Origin: Flavobacterium sp. BFFFF2
GTDB lineage: Bacteria > Bacteroidota > Bacteroidia > Flavobacteriales > Flavobacteriaceae
Direction: 5' to 3'
Length of the DNA: 40,177 bases
Assembly (NCBI GenBank): GCA_002256385.1
Contig: NKJD01000030.1
Location: forward strand, 1 to 40,177
Made by a program: the position numbers and the translations under genes
Shown here: positions 9,366 to 17,629 of the stretch, piece by piece
How the letters are laid out: each line of letters starts with the position of its first letter
How positions within the stretch are numbered: the first letter of the stretch is position 1
The notes under the pieces: model-generated
Told to the model about the DNA's origin: nothing
The model's database searches: none
The model's input: only the letters and a program-made list of their open reading frames with translations

Positions 9366-9373
9366 CAAATGTA
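9366..9373 (-). promoter_or_regulatory. -7 promoter element of the DUF1599-clpS cluster
   Basis: Read on the minus strand the bases are TACATTTG, a full match to the Bacteroidota -7 consensus TAnnTTTG, 24 bases upstream of the DUF1599 start. I found no TTG at the expected spacing, so the -33 part is weak or absent. It would drive the seven-gene minus-strand cluster. Confidence 0.5.
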
Positions 9374-9388
9374 CACAAACTAAATGAA

Positions 9389-11263
9389 CTATTTTAACTG
9401 ATTGTTTTCCAAGTTTACATCGGCAATTCCTTCTTTTGGGTCAATCACAGCACGTTTGATTTCAGCGGGTTTCCATGGCAACGAAAGCGTATAAACACTT
9501 TGTGCCCAAGGCCAGTCAGTGGCTACGTTCCAATCTGCATAGCCCTTTGGTTTTGCTTTGTTAAAATGCATGTCGCGCAACGGGATGTAAAAATAATGAA
9601 CGGTGCCGTCTTGCAATGTGATTTCCAAATCAATAGGCATCGCTGTTCTTCCAATTCGTTCCAAAACAAGCGTGCTGCCAGAATCTGTTGGGCTGATGGT
9701 TTTTATGGCATAGTCAATGGTGTTGGTAGTTTGGGTCCAATCGACTAGGTAACTGTCCAAAAGAGCACCACTTACTCTTTCGGCCGTGCGTTTAAGGTCG
9801 TTGGGAGTGGGGTGCTTAAAGGCGAAATCTTTGTAAAAACGTTTAATAGTTTGCTGGGTAAATTCATCGCCAATCAGGTAATTCAACTGCGCCAAAAAGA
9901 CCGCTCCTTTGCTGTAAGAAGCAATACTGTATGACCTGTTTTCATCGTACCGATCGCCGTGGGTCGACAAAGGTTGCTCTTTGCCTGATTTGGCTAAAAA
10001 TCGGTAATTATCATAAGAACCTTTAAAAGGGTTTTCTGTTTTTTTATCGGCCATTTCGTTCATCACCCAATCTTCTATATAGGTTGTAAAACCTTCATCC
10101 ATCCATGGGTTTTTGCTTTCGTTTGAAGCCAGTACTTGCTGAAACCACGAATGTCCCATTTCATGGGCAATCAGACCGGTGAGTCCATTTAAATCGCCTT
10201 CGCCCAAAATCAAGGTACACATGGCATATTCCATGCCGCCATCGCCTCCTTGAATAATGGAATATTGCGGATATGGATACGGGCCAACATGTTCATTGTA
10301 AAAAGCCATGATCGTGGCAGTCAATGGCTGTACTTTTTTCCAAATGTCTTTTAGAGTAGGGTTGTTTTTATAGATAAAATGAAGGCTCACATTGTTGGGG
10401 CCTGGGTACACATCGTGTAAAAATGTGGGGTCGGCAGCCCATGTAAAATCATGTACTTTTTCTGCTTTGAAATGCCACGTGAGGTTGCCATCTTTCACTT
10501 TTTGAACCACCTTGGCACCTGGTTTTTCATATCCAAAACCAATTTCTTGTGGGTTTTGCAACACCCCAGTTCCACCAACCAAGTAGTTTTTGTCGAGGGT
10601 AATAGATACATCAAAATTGCCCCAAACGCCAAAAAATTCACGGGCAATGTACGGATCGGCATGCCAGCCTTGTTCGTCAAACTCACATAATTTTGGATAC
10701 CACTGCGCCATTGATAGGGCTACACTTTCTTTGTTGTTGCGCCCTGAACGGCGAATTTGAATTGGAAGTTGGCCGTCAAATTGCAATTGAACACTAGTTG
10801 ATTTGTTAGGTAATAACGGATTCTTTAGAGGTAATTCATAAATAGTACCCGCCTCTTTGCCTGCTAATTCTTGTCCATCCTGACTGATGGATGACAAATG
10901 AAGGTACCCAATTTCGTTCGGTTTTAAATCGGCAATGCGGCTTTTGTTGATGGTTTTTCCTTCCTCATTTTTTAATTTATTTACCATGCGGCGATCTGGA
11001 TCTGCTATTTGTTGCAACCGCTGGTCCATTTCGCTCCCGGGCTGAAAGGCATTTGGATACAAATGAAAATACAAAGTGCGCAAGGTGTCACCTGAATTGT
11101 TTTCGTAAGTGAGTGAAAGGTTGCCTTTATATTTATAGGACTTCACATCAAATTGCACCTCCATTTTATAATTGACTTGTTGCTGCCAATACCCTTTTTT
11201 TTGGGCGATTAGTGCAAAAGGAAAGGCACATAAAAGTACTAAAGTTCTATAAAATGTATTCAT
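9389..11263 (-). CDS. secreted M1-family zinc metallopeptidase
   Basis: A 624-residue M1 (gluzincin) aminopeptidase-like enzyme. Zinc is bound by HEMGH at residues 367-371 and Glu 390 (WMDEGF), the exact HExxH-x18-E spacing; GGMEY upstream stands for the family's GxMEN exopeptidase motif. The N-terminus MNTFYRTLVLLCAFPFALIA is a signal peptide ending near QKKGY, so the enzyme is exported. The ATG at 11263 is preferred because an upstream in-frame start would place 12 charged residues before the signal peptide. It should cleave N-terminal residues from peptides in the periplasm or outside. I see no C-terminal T9SS domain. A well-spaced promoter lies upstream. Confidence 0.9.
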   Translation of the reverse strand: MNTFYRTLVLLCAFPFALIAQKKGYWQQQVNYKMEVQFDVKSYKYKGNLSLTYENNSGDTLRTLYFHLYPNAFQPGSEMDQRLQQIADPDRRMVNKLKNEEGKTINKSRIADLKPNEIGYLHLSSISQDGQELAGKEAGTIYELPLKNPLLPNKSTSVQLQFDGQLPIQIRRSGRNNKESVALSMAQWYPKLCEFDEQGWHADPYIAREFFGVWGNFDVSITLDKNYLVGGTGVLQNPQEIGFGYEKPGAKVVQKVKDGNLTWHFKAEKVHDFTWAADPTFLHDVYPGPNNVSLHFIYKNNPTLKDIWKKVQPLTATIMAFYNEHVGPYPYPQYSIIQGGDGGMEYAMCTLILGEGDLNGLTGLIAHEMGHSWFQQVLASNESKNPWMDEGFTTYIEDWVMNEMADKKTENPFKGSYDNYRFLAKSGKEQPLSTHGDRYDENRSYSIASYSKGAVFLAQLNYLIGDEFTQQTIKRFYKDFAFKHPTPNDLKRTAERVSGALLDSYLVDWTQTTNTIDYAIKTISPTDSGSTLVLERIGRTAMPIDLEITLQDGTVHYFYIPLRDMHFNKAKPKGYADWNVATDWPWAQSVYTLSLPWKPAEIKRAVIDPKEGIADVNLENNQLK

Positions 11264-11296
11264 TATTAGTATATTTTTTTTTAAATTGTGATTCGA

Positions 11297-11326
11297 CAAA
11301 AATATTTAGATTAAATCAAACAACAA
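11297..11326 (-). promoter_or_regulatory. promoter of the M1 peptidase gene
   Basis: On the minus strand a TTG (11324-11326) is followed after 19 bases by TATTTTTG (11297-11304), matching the Bacteroidota TTG-N19-TAnnTTTG promoter. It lies 34 bases upstream of the chosen ATG at 11263 and supports that start. Confidence 0.6.
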
Positions 11327-11463
11327 GCTACTTTAACAATGAAGTAGTTTACTGTTAGGCAATAAAGTCGGCAAAATAGGCTGGCGCGGCATCAATTAAA
11401 TTCGTTTGAGACAAATAAATGCAACAAATCATAAATGAGTTTCGCGTATGTTTTAAAATTTAG

Positions 11464-11494
11464 TTGGTATATCCTTTTCATAATTATATATTTG
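11464..11494 (+). promoter_or_regulatory. promoter of secDF
   Basis: TTG at 11464-11466, a 20-base spacer and TATATTTG at 11487-11494 give a full Bacteroidota-type promoter. The transcript should begin near 11500 and carry a leader of about 100 bases before the secDF ATG. The remainder of the gap between the divergent M1 and secDF genes shows no other feature I can support. Confidence 0.65.
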
Positions 11495-11507
11495 CACGTT
11501 TTTTAAA

Positions 11508-11568
11508 AGACCTTTTAGCTCTGTGAATGTCCTTATAGTTTTCTAAGAGCTTGAAAGTCTGTTTTTTT
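11508..11568 (+). promoter_or_regulatory. attenuator-like hairpin in the secDF leader
   Basis: Two 15-base arms, 11508-11522 (AGACCTTTTAGCTCT) and 11546-11560 (AGAGCTTGAAAGTCT), pair with 13 of 15 positions matched (one G-U), around a 23-base loop, and are followed at once by G and seven T. This is the shape of an intrinsic terminator placed inside the 5' leader of secDF, with no upstream plus-strand gene to terminate. The loop contains tiny reading frames (ATG at 11527, three codons; GTG at 11523, seven codons). Control of secDF by attenuation is an inference. Confidence 0.45.
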
Positions 11569-11603
11569 AAATATAGTAAGACCAATTAATAAATTTTAGA
11601 AGA

Positions 11604-14597
11604 ATGCAGAATAAGGGACTCGTTAAGTTTTTCGCCATTTTATTTGCCTTGGTATGTGTATACCAACTTTCTTTCACCTTTGTGGCGAACAATGTAAAGA
11701 AAGATGCCAAAACATTTGCAAATGGAGATGCTCAAAAAGAGCAAAAGTATTTGGATTCCATTGGGAAAGTAGAAGTATTCAACCTTGGTTTCACCCAATT
11801 TACCTACGATCAGGTAAAAGACAAGCAAATAAATAAAGGACTCGACCTTGAAGGGGGTATCAATGTAATTTTACAGATTTCTGTAAAAGATGTATTGAAG
11901 GGTTTGTCAAACAATAGCACCAATGCTGTTTTTAACAAGTCTTTAGAAGAAGCCACCAAAGAGCGTGTCGGTAATCAAACATATTTAGATGCCTTTTTTA
12001 TTGCATTTGAAAAAAATGCAAATGGAACCAAATTGGCATCACCAGATATTTTTGCAAACCGCAATATGTCTGATGCCATCAACATTCAAATGAGTGATGA
12101 TGAGGCTAAAAAAGTGATCCGCAAAAAAGTAAACGAATCCGTTGAAAGTGCTTTTGAAGTAATTCGTAAACGTATTGACAAGTTTGGAGTTGCTCAACCG
12201 AACATTCAAAAATTAGGAGATACAGGCCGTATTTTGGTAGAATTACCAGGTGCAAAAGACGAAGATCGTATTAAAAGATTATTGGCAGGTACTGCACAGC
12301 TAGAGTTTTGGGAGACATACAAAGCGGAAGAGTTTGTTGGTTTCTTAACTTCAGCCGATGCTACTTTGAAAAAATCATTGGGTTCAGCCAAAGTATCAAC
12401 TGACACTACAAAAACGGCTGCAGCAAAAGACGACGCCATTAGCAAATTATTGACTGATAAATCAGCTGACTCAACAGGAACGAAAGCATCCAAAGAGCCT
12501 TTAACAGGCAAATTGAAACCAATGCTATCTGGACCAATTTTAGGGATTGCTGAACGTAAAGATACGGCTACTATTAACAAATATTTACGCAGACCTGAAG
12601 TGCTTGCTTTAGTGCCAGCCGACAAGCGTTTTGTGAAATTCTTATGGAGCAAAGGCAGCACTGGACTTGACAAAAAAACCAACAAAGAAACCGAAACGTT
12701 TCAGTTGATGGCGGTTAAAGGAAATAAAGGTAATGTACCGCCATTAAGCGGAGGTGTAATTATTGATGCCCGCGACACATTCGACCAAATGGGCAAGCCA
12801 GCCGTGACCATGCAAATGAATGGCGCTGGCGCTAAAATCTGGGAAGAGCTTACAGGTCGTGCGTCTACTCAAAAAACATGCATAGCTATTGTTTTGGATG
12901 AAGTAGTTTATTCAGCTCCTGGTGTTTCAAATGGTGCCATTTCTGGAGGTCGGTCTGAAATCTCAGGAAGTTTTGATGTAACTGAAACCAAAGATTTAGC
13001 TAATGTATTGCGCGCTGGTAAATTGCCTGCAAAAGCTGAGATCGTTCAATCACAAATTGTTGGACCTTCATTAGGTCAACAAGCAATTGATGCTGGAACC
13101 ACTTCTTCATTAGTTGGTTTGCTATTGGTTTGTTTATGGATGATATTCTACTACGGAAAAGCAGGTTGGTATGCAAACATTGCCTTACTTGTTAATATTT
13201 TATTCCTTTTTGGTTTCTTAGCAAGTATGGGTGCCGTGTTAACATTACCAGGTATTGCGGGTATTGTACTTACACTTGGAACCGCAGTTGATGCGAACAT
13301 TATTATCTACGAAAGAGCTAAAGAAGAACTTCGCGATGGAAAAACATTAGGCGAAGCAGTGGTAGCCTCTTACGGGTGGAAAGGTGCTATGCGTTCTATT
13401 ATTGATGCCAACGTAACCCACGTACTTACAGGTGTTATTTTGTTTATTTTTGGAACTGGTCCTATTCAAGGATTTGCAACCACTTTGCTTATCGGTATTG
13501 TGACCTCATTATTCACTTCTATTTTCATTGCCCGCATCTTTATTGACAAGGATGTTGCTATGAATAGAGTGCTAACTTTTACTACTTCGATCACACAAAA
13601 ATGGTTTACTGGGTTTCATTTTGATTTCTTAGGATTTAAAAAATGGACTTATATTTTATCTAGTGTTGTGATTATTGCCAGTTTTGTTTCATTCTTCACA
13701 AACGGACTTGACCAAGGTGTTGATTTTGTGGGTGGAAGGACCTTCCAAGTTCGCTTCGAAAAGCCAGTAGATCCGACAAAAGTTTCTGAAGAACTTTCAA
13801 ATGCAGCTGTATTCGGAAATGCAGAGGCTAAGATTTTTGGTAATGATGACCAACTTAAAATCACCACCAATTACAAAATCAAACAAGAAGGCGCTGATGT
13901 TGATGAAGAAGTAAATAAAAAATTGTATGACAATTTGCGTAAGTACTTCGGCGATTCGATGACTTATGAAAAATTTATCAACTCATATGATGGTAAGGAA
14001 ATTGGTGTACTTCAGTCTTTAAAAGTAGGAGCTACTATTTCTGATGACATCAAAACCAATTCGGTTTGGGCAGTATTAGGTGCCATGGGATTAATCTTTA
14101 TCTATTTGGTAATTTCATTCCGTAAATGGCAGTATTCATTAGGTGCAATTGCTGCAGTAGCGCACGATGTTATTTTTGTTTTGGGTATTTATTCGATGTT
14201 GTATAAATTCATGCCGTTCCACATGGAAATGGATCAGCACTTTATTGCAGCTATCTTGACAGTGATTGGTTATTCAATGAATGATACCGTTATTGTATTT
14301 GACCGAATCCGTGAGTTTTTGGCTGGTTCATTGAAAGGACGTTTCTCTGAAGTGGTAAATGCTTCGATTAATACCACATTGTCTCGAACATTAAATACGT
14401 CGTTAATGATGATTGTGGTACTGTTAACCATGTTCATTTTTGGTGGTGATTCAATCCGAGGCTTTATTTTTGCCATGTTAGTTGGTATTGTCGTTGGAAC
14501 TTATTCTTCTTTATTTATTGCAACCCCTGTTTTGGTTGACACGATGAAGAAAAAAGATATTGAAGAAATTGAGAACAGACACAATGGAAATTCATAA
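11604..14597 (+). CDS. secDF: protein translocase subunit SecDF (fused)
   Basis: A 997-residue fusion of SecD and SecF, the proton-driven RND-type helper that pulls proteins across the inner membrane after SecYEG. The SecD half has an N-terminal helix, the GLDLEGGINV motif of the periplasmic P1 region and the membrane motif VDANIIIYERAKEEL (about residue 563). The SecF half begins near residue 690 with GVDFVGGRTFQVRF and carries YSMNDTVIVFDRIREFL near residue 889. A lysine- and alanine-rich insert at about 255-300 (repeated KTAAAKDD/STGTKASK-like residues) is a flexible region of the periplasmic part. Single-chain SecDF of about 1000 residues is normal for this phylum. A promoter and an unusual leader precede it and a strong terminator follows. 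Confidence 0.96.
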   Translation: MQNKGLVKFFAILFALVCVYQLSFTFVANNVKKDAKTFANGDAQKEQKYLDSIGKVEVFNLGFTQFTYDQVKDKQINKGLDLEGGINVILQISVKDVLKGLSNNSTNAVFNKSLEEATKERVGNQTYLDAFFIAFEKNANGTKLASPDIFANRNMSDAINIQMSDDEAKKVIRKKVNESVESAFEVIRKRIDKFGVAQPNIQKLGDTGRILVELPGAKDEDRIKRLLAGTAQLEFWETYKAEEFVGFLTSADATLKKSLGSAKVSTDTTKTAAAKDDAISKLLTDKSADSTGTKASKEPLTGKLKPMLSGPILGIAERKDTATINKYLRRPEVLALVPADKRFVKFLWSKGSTGLDKKTNKETETFQLMAVKGNKGNVPPLSGGVIIDARDTFDQMGKPAVTMQMNGAGAKIWEELTGRASTQKTCIAIVLDEVVYSAPGVSNGAISGGRSEISGSFDVTETKDLANVLRAGKLPAKAEIVQSQIVGPSLGQQAIDAGTTSSLVGLLLVCLWMIFYYGKAGWYANIALLVNILFLFGFLASMGAVLTLPGIAGIVLTLGTAVDANIIIYERAKEELRDGKTLGEAVVASYGWKGAMRSIIDANVTHVLTGVILFIFGTGPIQGFATTLLIGIVTSLFTSIFIARIFIDKDVAMNRVLTFTTSITQKWFTGFHFDFLGFKKWTYILSSVVIIASFVSFFTNGLDQGVDFVGGRTFQVRFEKPVDPTKVSEELSNAAVFGNAEAKIFGNDDQLKITTNYKIKQEGADVDEEVNKKLYDNLRKYFGDSMTYEKFINSYDGKEIGVLQSLKVGATISDDIKTNSVWAVLGAMGLIFIYLVISFRKWQYSLGAIAAVAHDVIFVLGIYSMLYKFMPFHMEMDQHFIAAILTVIGYSMNDTVIVFDRIREFLAGSLKGRFSEVVNASINTTLSRTLNTSLMMIVVLLTMFIFGGDSIRGFIFAMLVGIVVGTYSSLFIATPVLVDTMKKKDIEEIENRHNGNS

Positions 14598-14620
14598 ATT
14601 ATAAAAATATAGTGAGAAGA

Positions 14621-14649
14621 CGGGTAAGGAAACTTACCCGTTTTTTTTT
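14621..14649 (+). terminator. intrinsic terminator of secDF
   Basis: A perfect 8-bp stem CGGGTAAG / CTTACCCG (14621-14628 with 14633-14640) closes a GAAA tetraloop and is followed by nine T. It lies 24 bases after the secDF stop. Confidence 0.93.
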
Positions 14650-14678
14650 GTACCTTCACATGCTTTTTATTCTACCAA

Positions 14679-16724
14679 ATGTTGTATCGTAACTGCCTCT
14701 TTTGTTTAATAATTCTTATTTCATTAACCCACTGCACAAGATCAACTTCTGATCCTTTAGCAAAGGAAAAGGGCAATTTGTCCGTAAAAACAATTGATTG
14801 GTATCTGCAAAAAGCGGAAAGCAGCAAAAATCCTTTTATATATTTAAATGCCCTTTACTTCAAATTCCAAGACAAAAAGAAATTAGACTCAACTGATTTG
14901 TATCAGATGAGTCGTTTGGCCATTGAATATTATGTAAAAGGTCGTCCCGAAACTTATTTAAAAATTTCAAGGGAGATATTGGTCCAAAGTAAAAAACTTC
15001 AACTTCCACGAAGAACTGCTAAAGCATATTATTTTATTTCAAAATATTTCCTTGAAAAGAATCAAACAGACAGTGCCTATCATTATGTCAGCAAAGCAAT
15101 TGAAACTTTAAAGGACAATCCGAATGATTTGTTTTATGCAGAATTGTTTTTAAATAAGGGGGATATTGAATTTAAAGAAGGCGATTATTATAATGCTGAA
15201 CAATCGGGCATAAAAGCATGGGATTTATTGGGTAATAAAAAAGATCCGGTCATTAAATATACGGCACTTAATCTGATTGCAGTTAGTTCCAACGAAATGA
15301 AGAGCATTGATTTCTCCATTGAATGCCATAAAAAAGCACTGGCTATAGCAAAACGCATCCAACAAGATGATGGCTTGATGGTTGAAACTACATTAAACAA
15401 TTTGGGGTATGTTTACCAAAATCAAGGGCAATATGCTGCCTCGATTCCATTTTTTGAAGAAGCCTTAGAGTTAATTAAAAATAAAAAAAATGGTGCTCAT
15501 TTGTACGCCATGATTTTAGATAATATCACTTATTCAAAATACAAATTAAGGAAAAGTAAAAGGGAGCTGCCGTACTTTTTAGAAGCATTAAAATTGCGGC
15601 AACAAAATAATATTTTTGATGGAGAAATTGTGAGCCTGATTCATCTTTCTGAATACTATTGGGACCAACGGCAAAGTACGCAAGCATTTTCAAGGGCGCA
15701 AGAGGCACTTTCATTATCTAAAGCAAATAAATACACAGACGGAATATTGCTGAGCTACAAGCAACTTAGTCAAATTGACACACTGAATACAATTAAATAC
15801 ATGAAAGCGTATCTGAGTGTTTTTGACAGTACGATGGAATTGGAACGAATTCGGAAAAACAAATTTGCCCGTGTCAAATTCAAAACCGATGAAATCATTG
15901 GTGAAAAAATGGCTCTAGAATATAAAAACAGGAACTTAGTTGTTGGGTTGTTTATTGCTGTTGTTTTGTTTGTTCTAATATTTATCATTCGATACCAGAG
16001 GGCCAAAACACGCGAACTCATTTTGAATCAACAGCAGCAATTGGCTAATGAAGAAATTTACAACCTGCTTATTACCCAGCAGACCCTTATTGATGATAGT
16101 CGAAAAGCAGAAAAAAAGCGCATCGCTCGAGATATTCACGATGGCATACTTGGCAAAATGTTTGGTGCCCGAATTCTATTAGAAAGCATCAACGAACAGA
16201 CCGCTCCCGAATTCGCTGAAAAAAGGGAACGCTATTTAAAAGAATTACAAAAAGTCGAACAAGAATTACGAGAGATTTCACATGAAATGAACAAAGACCA
16301 AGAAGCCGCATTTAATAACTTTATAGCGTTAGTCACATCGTTGGTAGAAGAACAACAGCAATTGTTTTCTGTACCTATTAAATTACATTTCGAGGAGACT
16401 ATTCCATGGGAACAAATCAATAACCAAATTAAAATTAATTTATTTCGTATTTTACAAGAAAGTTTGCAAAATTGTCACAAGTATGCGCAAGCTTCAGAAA
16501 TTGAAATAAACATGGGTTATAAAGCGCATTTGGTGTTCTTTTCTTTTAGGGATAATGGCAAGGGTTTTGACGTGAACAAAAAAGAAAAAGGAATTGGTTT
16601 ACAAAACATATCAAGCCGTGTTAAAGATTTGGGTGGGGAGCTGCAAATTAACTCTTCAACGAACAATGGCACCGAAATTTATTTAACTTTACCTTTTGAA
16701 TCCAGCCCATCGCAAAAGGAATAA
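14679..16724 (+). CDS. TPR-containing membrane sensor histidine kinase (NarL-partner type)
   Basis: A 681-residue kinase. The N-terminus looks like a lipoprotein or uncleaved signal (SLTHC at about residue 19), followed by a periplasmic series of tetratricopeptide repeats (about 60-380), one membrane helix (about 418-440), a coiled coil, a HisKA_3 dimerisation domain with RIARDIHDG (phospho-acceptor His 487) and a HATPase with DNGKGFD and GIGLQNISSRV. The TPR-HisKA_3 layout is common in Bacteroidota. It overlaps the response-regulator gene by one base (TAATG), which makes that regulator its probable partner. The ligand read by the TPRs is unknown. Confidence 0.9.
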   Translation: MLYRNCLFCLIILISLTHCTRSTSDPLAKEKGNLSVKTIDWYLQKAESSKNPFIYLNALYFKFQDKKKLDSTDLYQMSRLAIEYYVKGRPETYLKISREILVQSKKLQLPRRTAKAYYFISKYFLEKNQTDSAYHYVSKAIETLKDNPNDLFYAELFLNKGDIEFKEGDYYNAEQSGIKAWDLLGNKKDPVIKYTALNLIAVSSNEMKSIDFSIECHKKALAIAKRIQQDDGLMVETTLNNLGYVYQNQGQYAASIPFFEEALELIKNKKNGAHLYAMILDNITYSKYKLRKSKRELPYFLEALKLRQQNNIFDGEIVSLIHLSEYYWDQRQSTQAFSRAQEALSLSKANKYTDGILLSYKQLSQIDTLNTIKYMKAYLSVFDSTMELERIRKNKFARVKFKTDEIIGEKMALEYKNRNLVVGLFIAVVLFVLIFIIRYQRAKTRELILNQQQQLANEEIYNLLITQQTLIDDSRKAEKKRIARDIHDGILGKMFGARILLESINEQTAPEFAEKRERYLKELQKVEQELREISHEMNKDQEAAFNNFIALVTSLVEEQQQLFSVPIKLHFEETIPWEQINNQIKINLFRILQESLQNCHKYAQASEIEINMGYKAHLVFFSFRDNGKGFDVNKKEKGIGLQNISSRVKDLGGELQINSSTNNGTEIYLTLPFESSPSQKE

Positions 16725-17389
16725 TGCAACATTCATCTCTATCTTTCTTACTCGTTGACGACCATCCTTTTATATTGGAAGCTTATAAAAATGGCATCGT
16801 ATCCTTTTGTGAAAACAGCCCCGTTTTTTATGAAGCTTTTGATTGTCGTTCGGGCTATGAACTCATTCAGGAGGTAGGAAATAAAATTGACATTGCATTT
16901 TTGGACATATCCATGCCTCATTTTTTTGAAAAAAACATCAAGTCGGGGCTTGATTTGGCATTGCTTATTCGGGAAAAATTTCCAAGGGTAAAAATTGTTA
17001 TTCTTTCTATGCATTCTGAAAACATGCATATTGAAGAAATTATGGATCAAATTGCGCCAGAAGGAATGATCATAAAAAACGACCTCAATTTTCCAGATTT
17101 AATTTATATGCTGGAACGAATCGTGGCGGATGATACTTTTTTAAGTGAAACTATTGTAAAGATGATTCAAGATGAAAGATACCGATATATGGGGATCAAC
17201 AAAATGGACAAAATAATTTTAAAACTATTAAGTCAAGGCGAAACGGTTAAAAACATTGCAAGCGACCTAAAGTTAAACACCACCATTCTCCAAAAAAGGC
17301 TCCATTCATTGGCCTATATTATGGAGGTTCCAGAACAATCAGATCTGGCACTTTTAGCTAAATATGCACAAGAAAAACACATTATATGA
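16724..17389 (+). CDS. response regulator, LuxR/NarL-like with atypical output helix
   Basis: A 221-residue regulator. The receiver carries D12-D13 and the phospho-acceptor Asp 61 in AFLDISMP. The C-terminal part (about 155-215) has the LuxR-like helix core (ILKLLSQGETVKNIASDLKLN), but the usual T-x-R-E start of the family is missing and the recognition-helix region (NTTILQKRLHSLAYIM) departs from the normal KTVKNH-type sequence. It is co-translated with the TPR kinase (TAATG) and overlaps the next small gene (ATGA). DNA binding is likely but its target cannot be read from the sequence. Confidence 0.85.
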   Translation: MQHSSLSFLLVDDHPFILEAYKNGIVSFCENSPVFYEAFDCRSGYELIQEVGNKIDIAFLDISMPHFFEKNIKSGLDLALLIREKFPRVKIVILSMHSENMHIEEIMDQIAPEGMIIKNDLNFPDLIYMLERIVADDTFLSETIVKMIQDERYRYMGINKMDKIILKLLSQGETVKNIASDLKLNTTILQKRLHSLAYIMEVPEQSDLALLAKYAQEKHII

Positions 17390-17559
17390 TTGCAATAATT
17401 TTTATTAGTATTGCCCTGTTGTCGGCTGGCATTATTTGGTATGACAATCAGAGCAACAAGGTTTTTAAACACCCTTCTCAAAAGAAGATGGCATGGGCTG
17501 TGCTCTTTTTGTCGCTATTTGGCACATTGTTCACCCTGATAAAAAATAGGCGCCGTTAA
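17386..17559 (+). CDS. 57-residue two-helix membrane protein
   Basis: A short frame starts with an ATG at 17386 that overlaps the regulator's stop (ATGA) and ends with TAA at 17557-17559. It encodes 57 residues: a first hydrophobic helix (IAIIFISIALLSAGIIWY), a polar charged loop (DNQSNKVFKHPSQKK), a second helix (MAWAVLFLSLFGTLFTLI) and a basic tail KNRRR. The positive residues in loop and tail suggest both face the cytoplasm, so the chain may not be a simple hairpin. The overlap and clean two-helix pattern argue for a real gene, possibly an accessory of the kinase-regulator pair. I recognise no family. Confidence 0.6.
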   Translation: MIAIIFISIALLSAGIIWYDNQSNKVFKHPSQKKMAWAVLFLSLFGTLFTLIKNRRR

Positions 17560-17629
17560 ATGCATGCGCGAAAAATAATTTCACCAATTTTATAAAAACA
17601 AACCAATTTCAAACTAAATGATTAAGATT

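Noticed and set aside
11640..11836. Short frames on both strands inside secDF
   Set aside because: They are out-of-frame shadows of a well-supported gene and have no family likeness.
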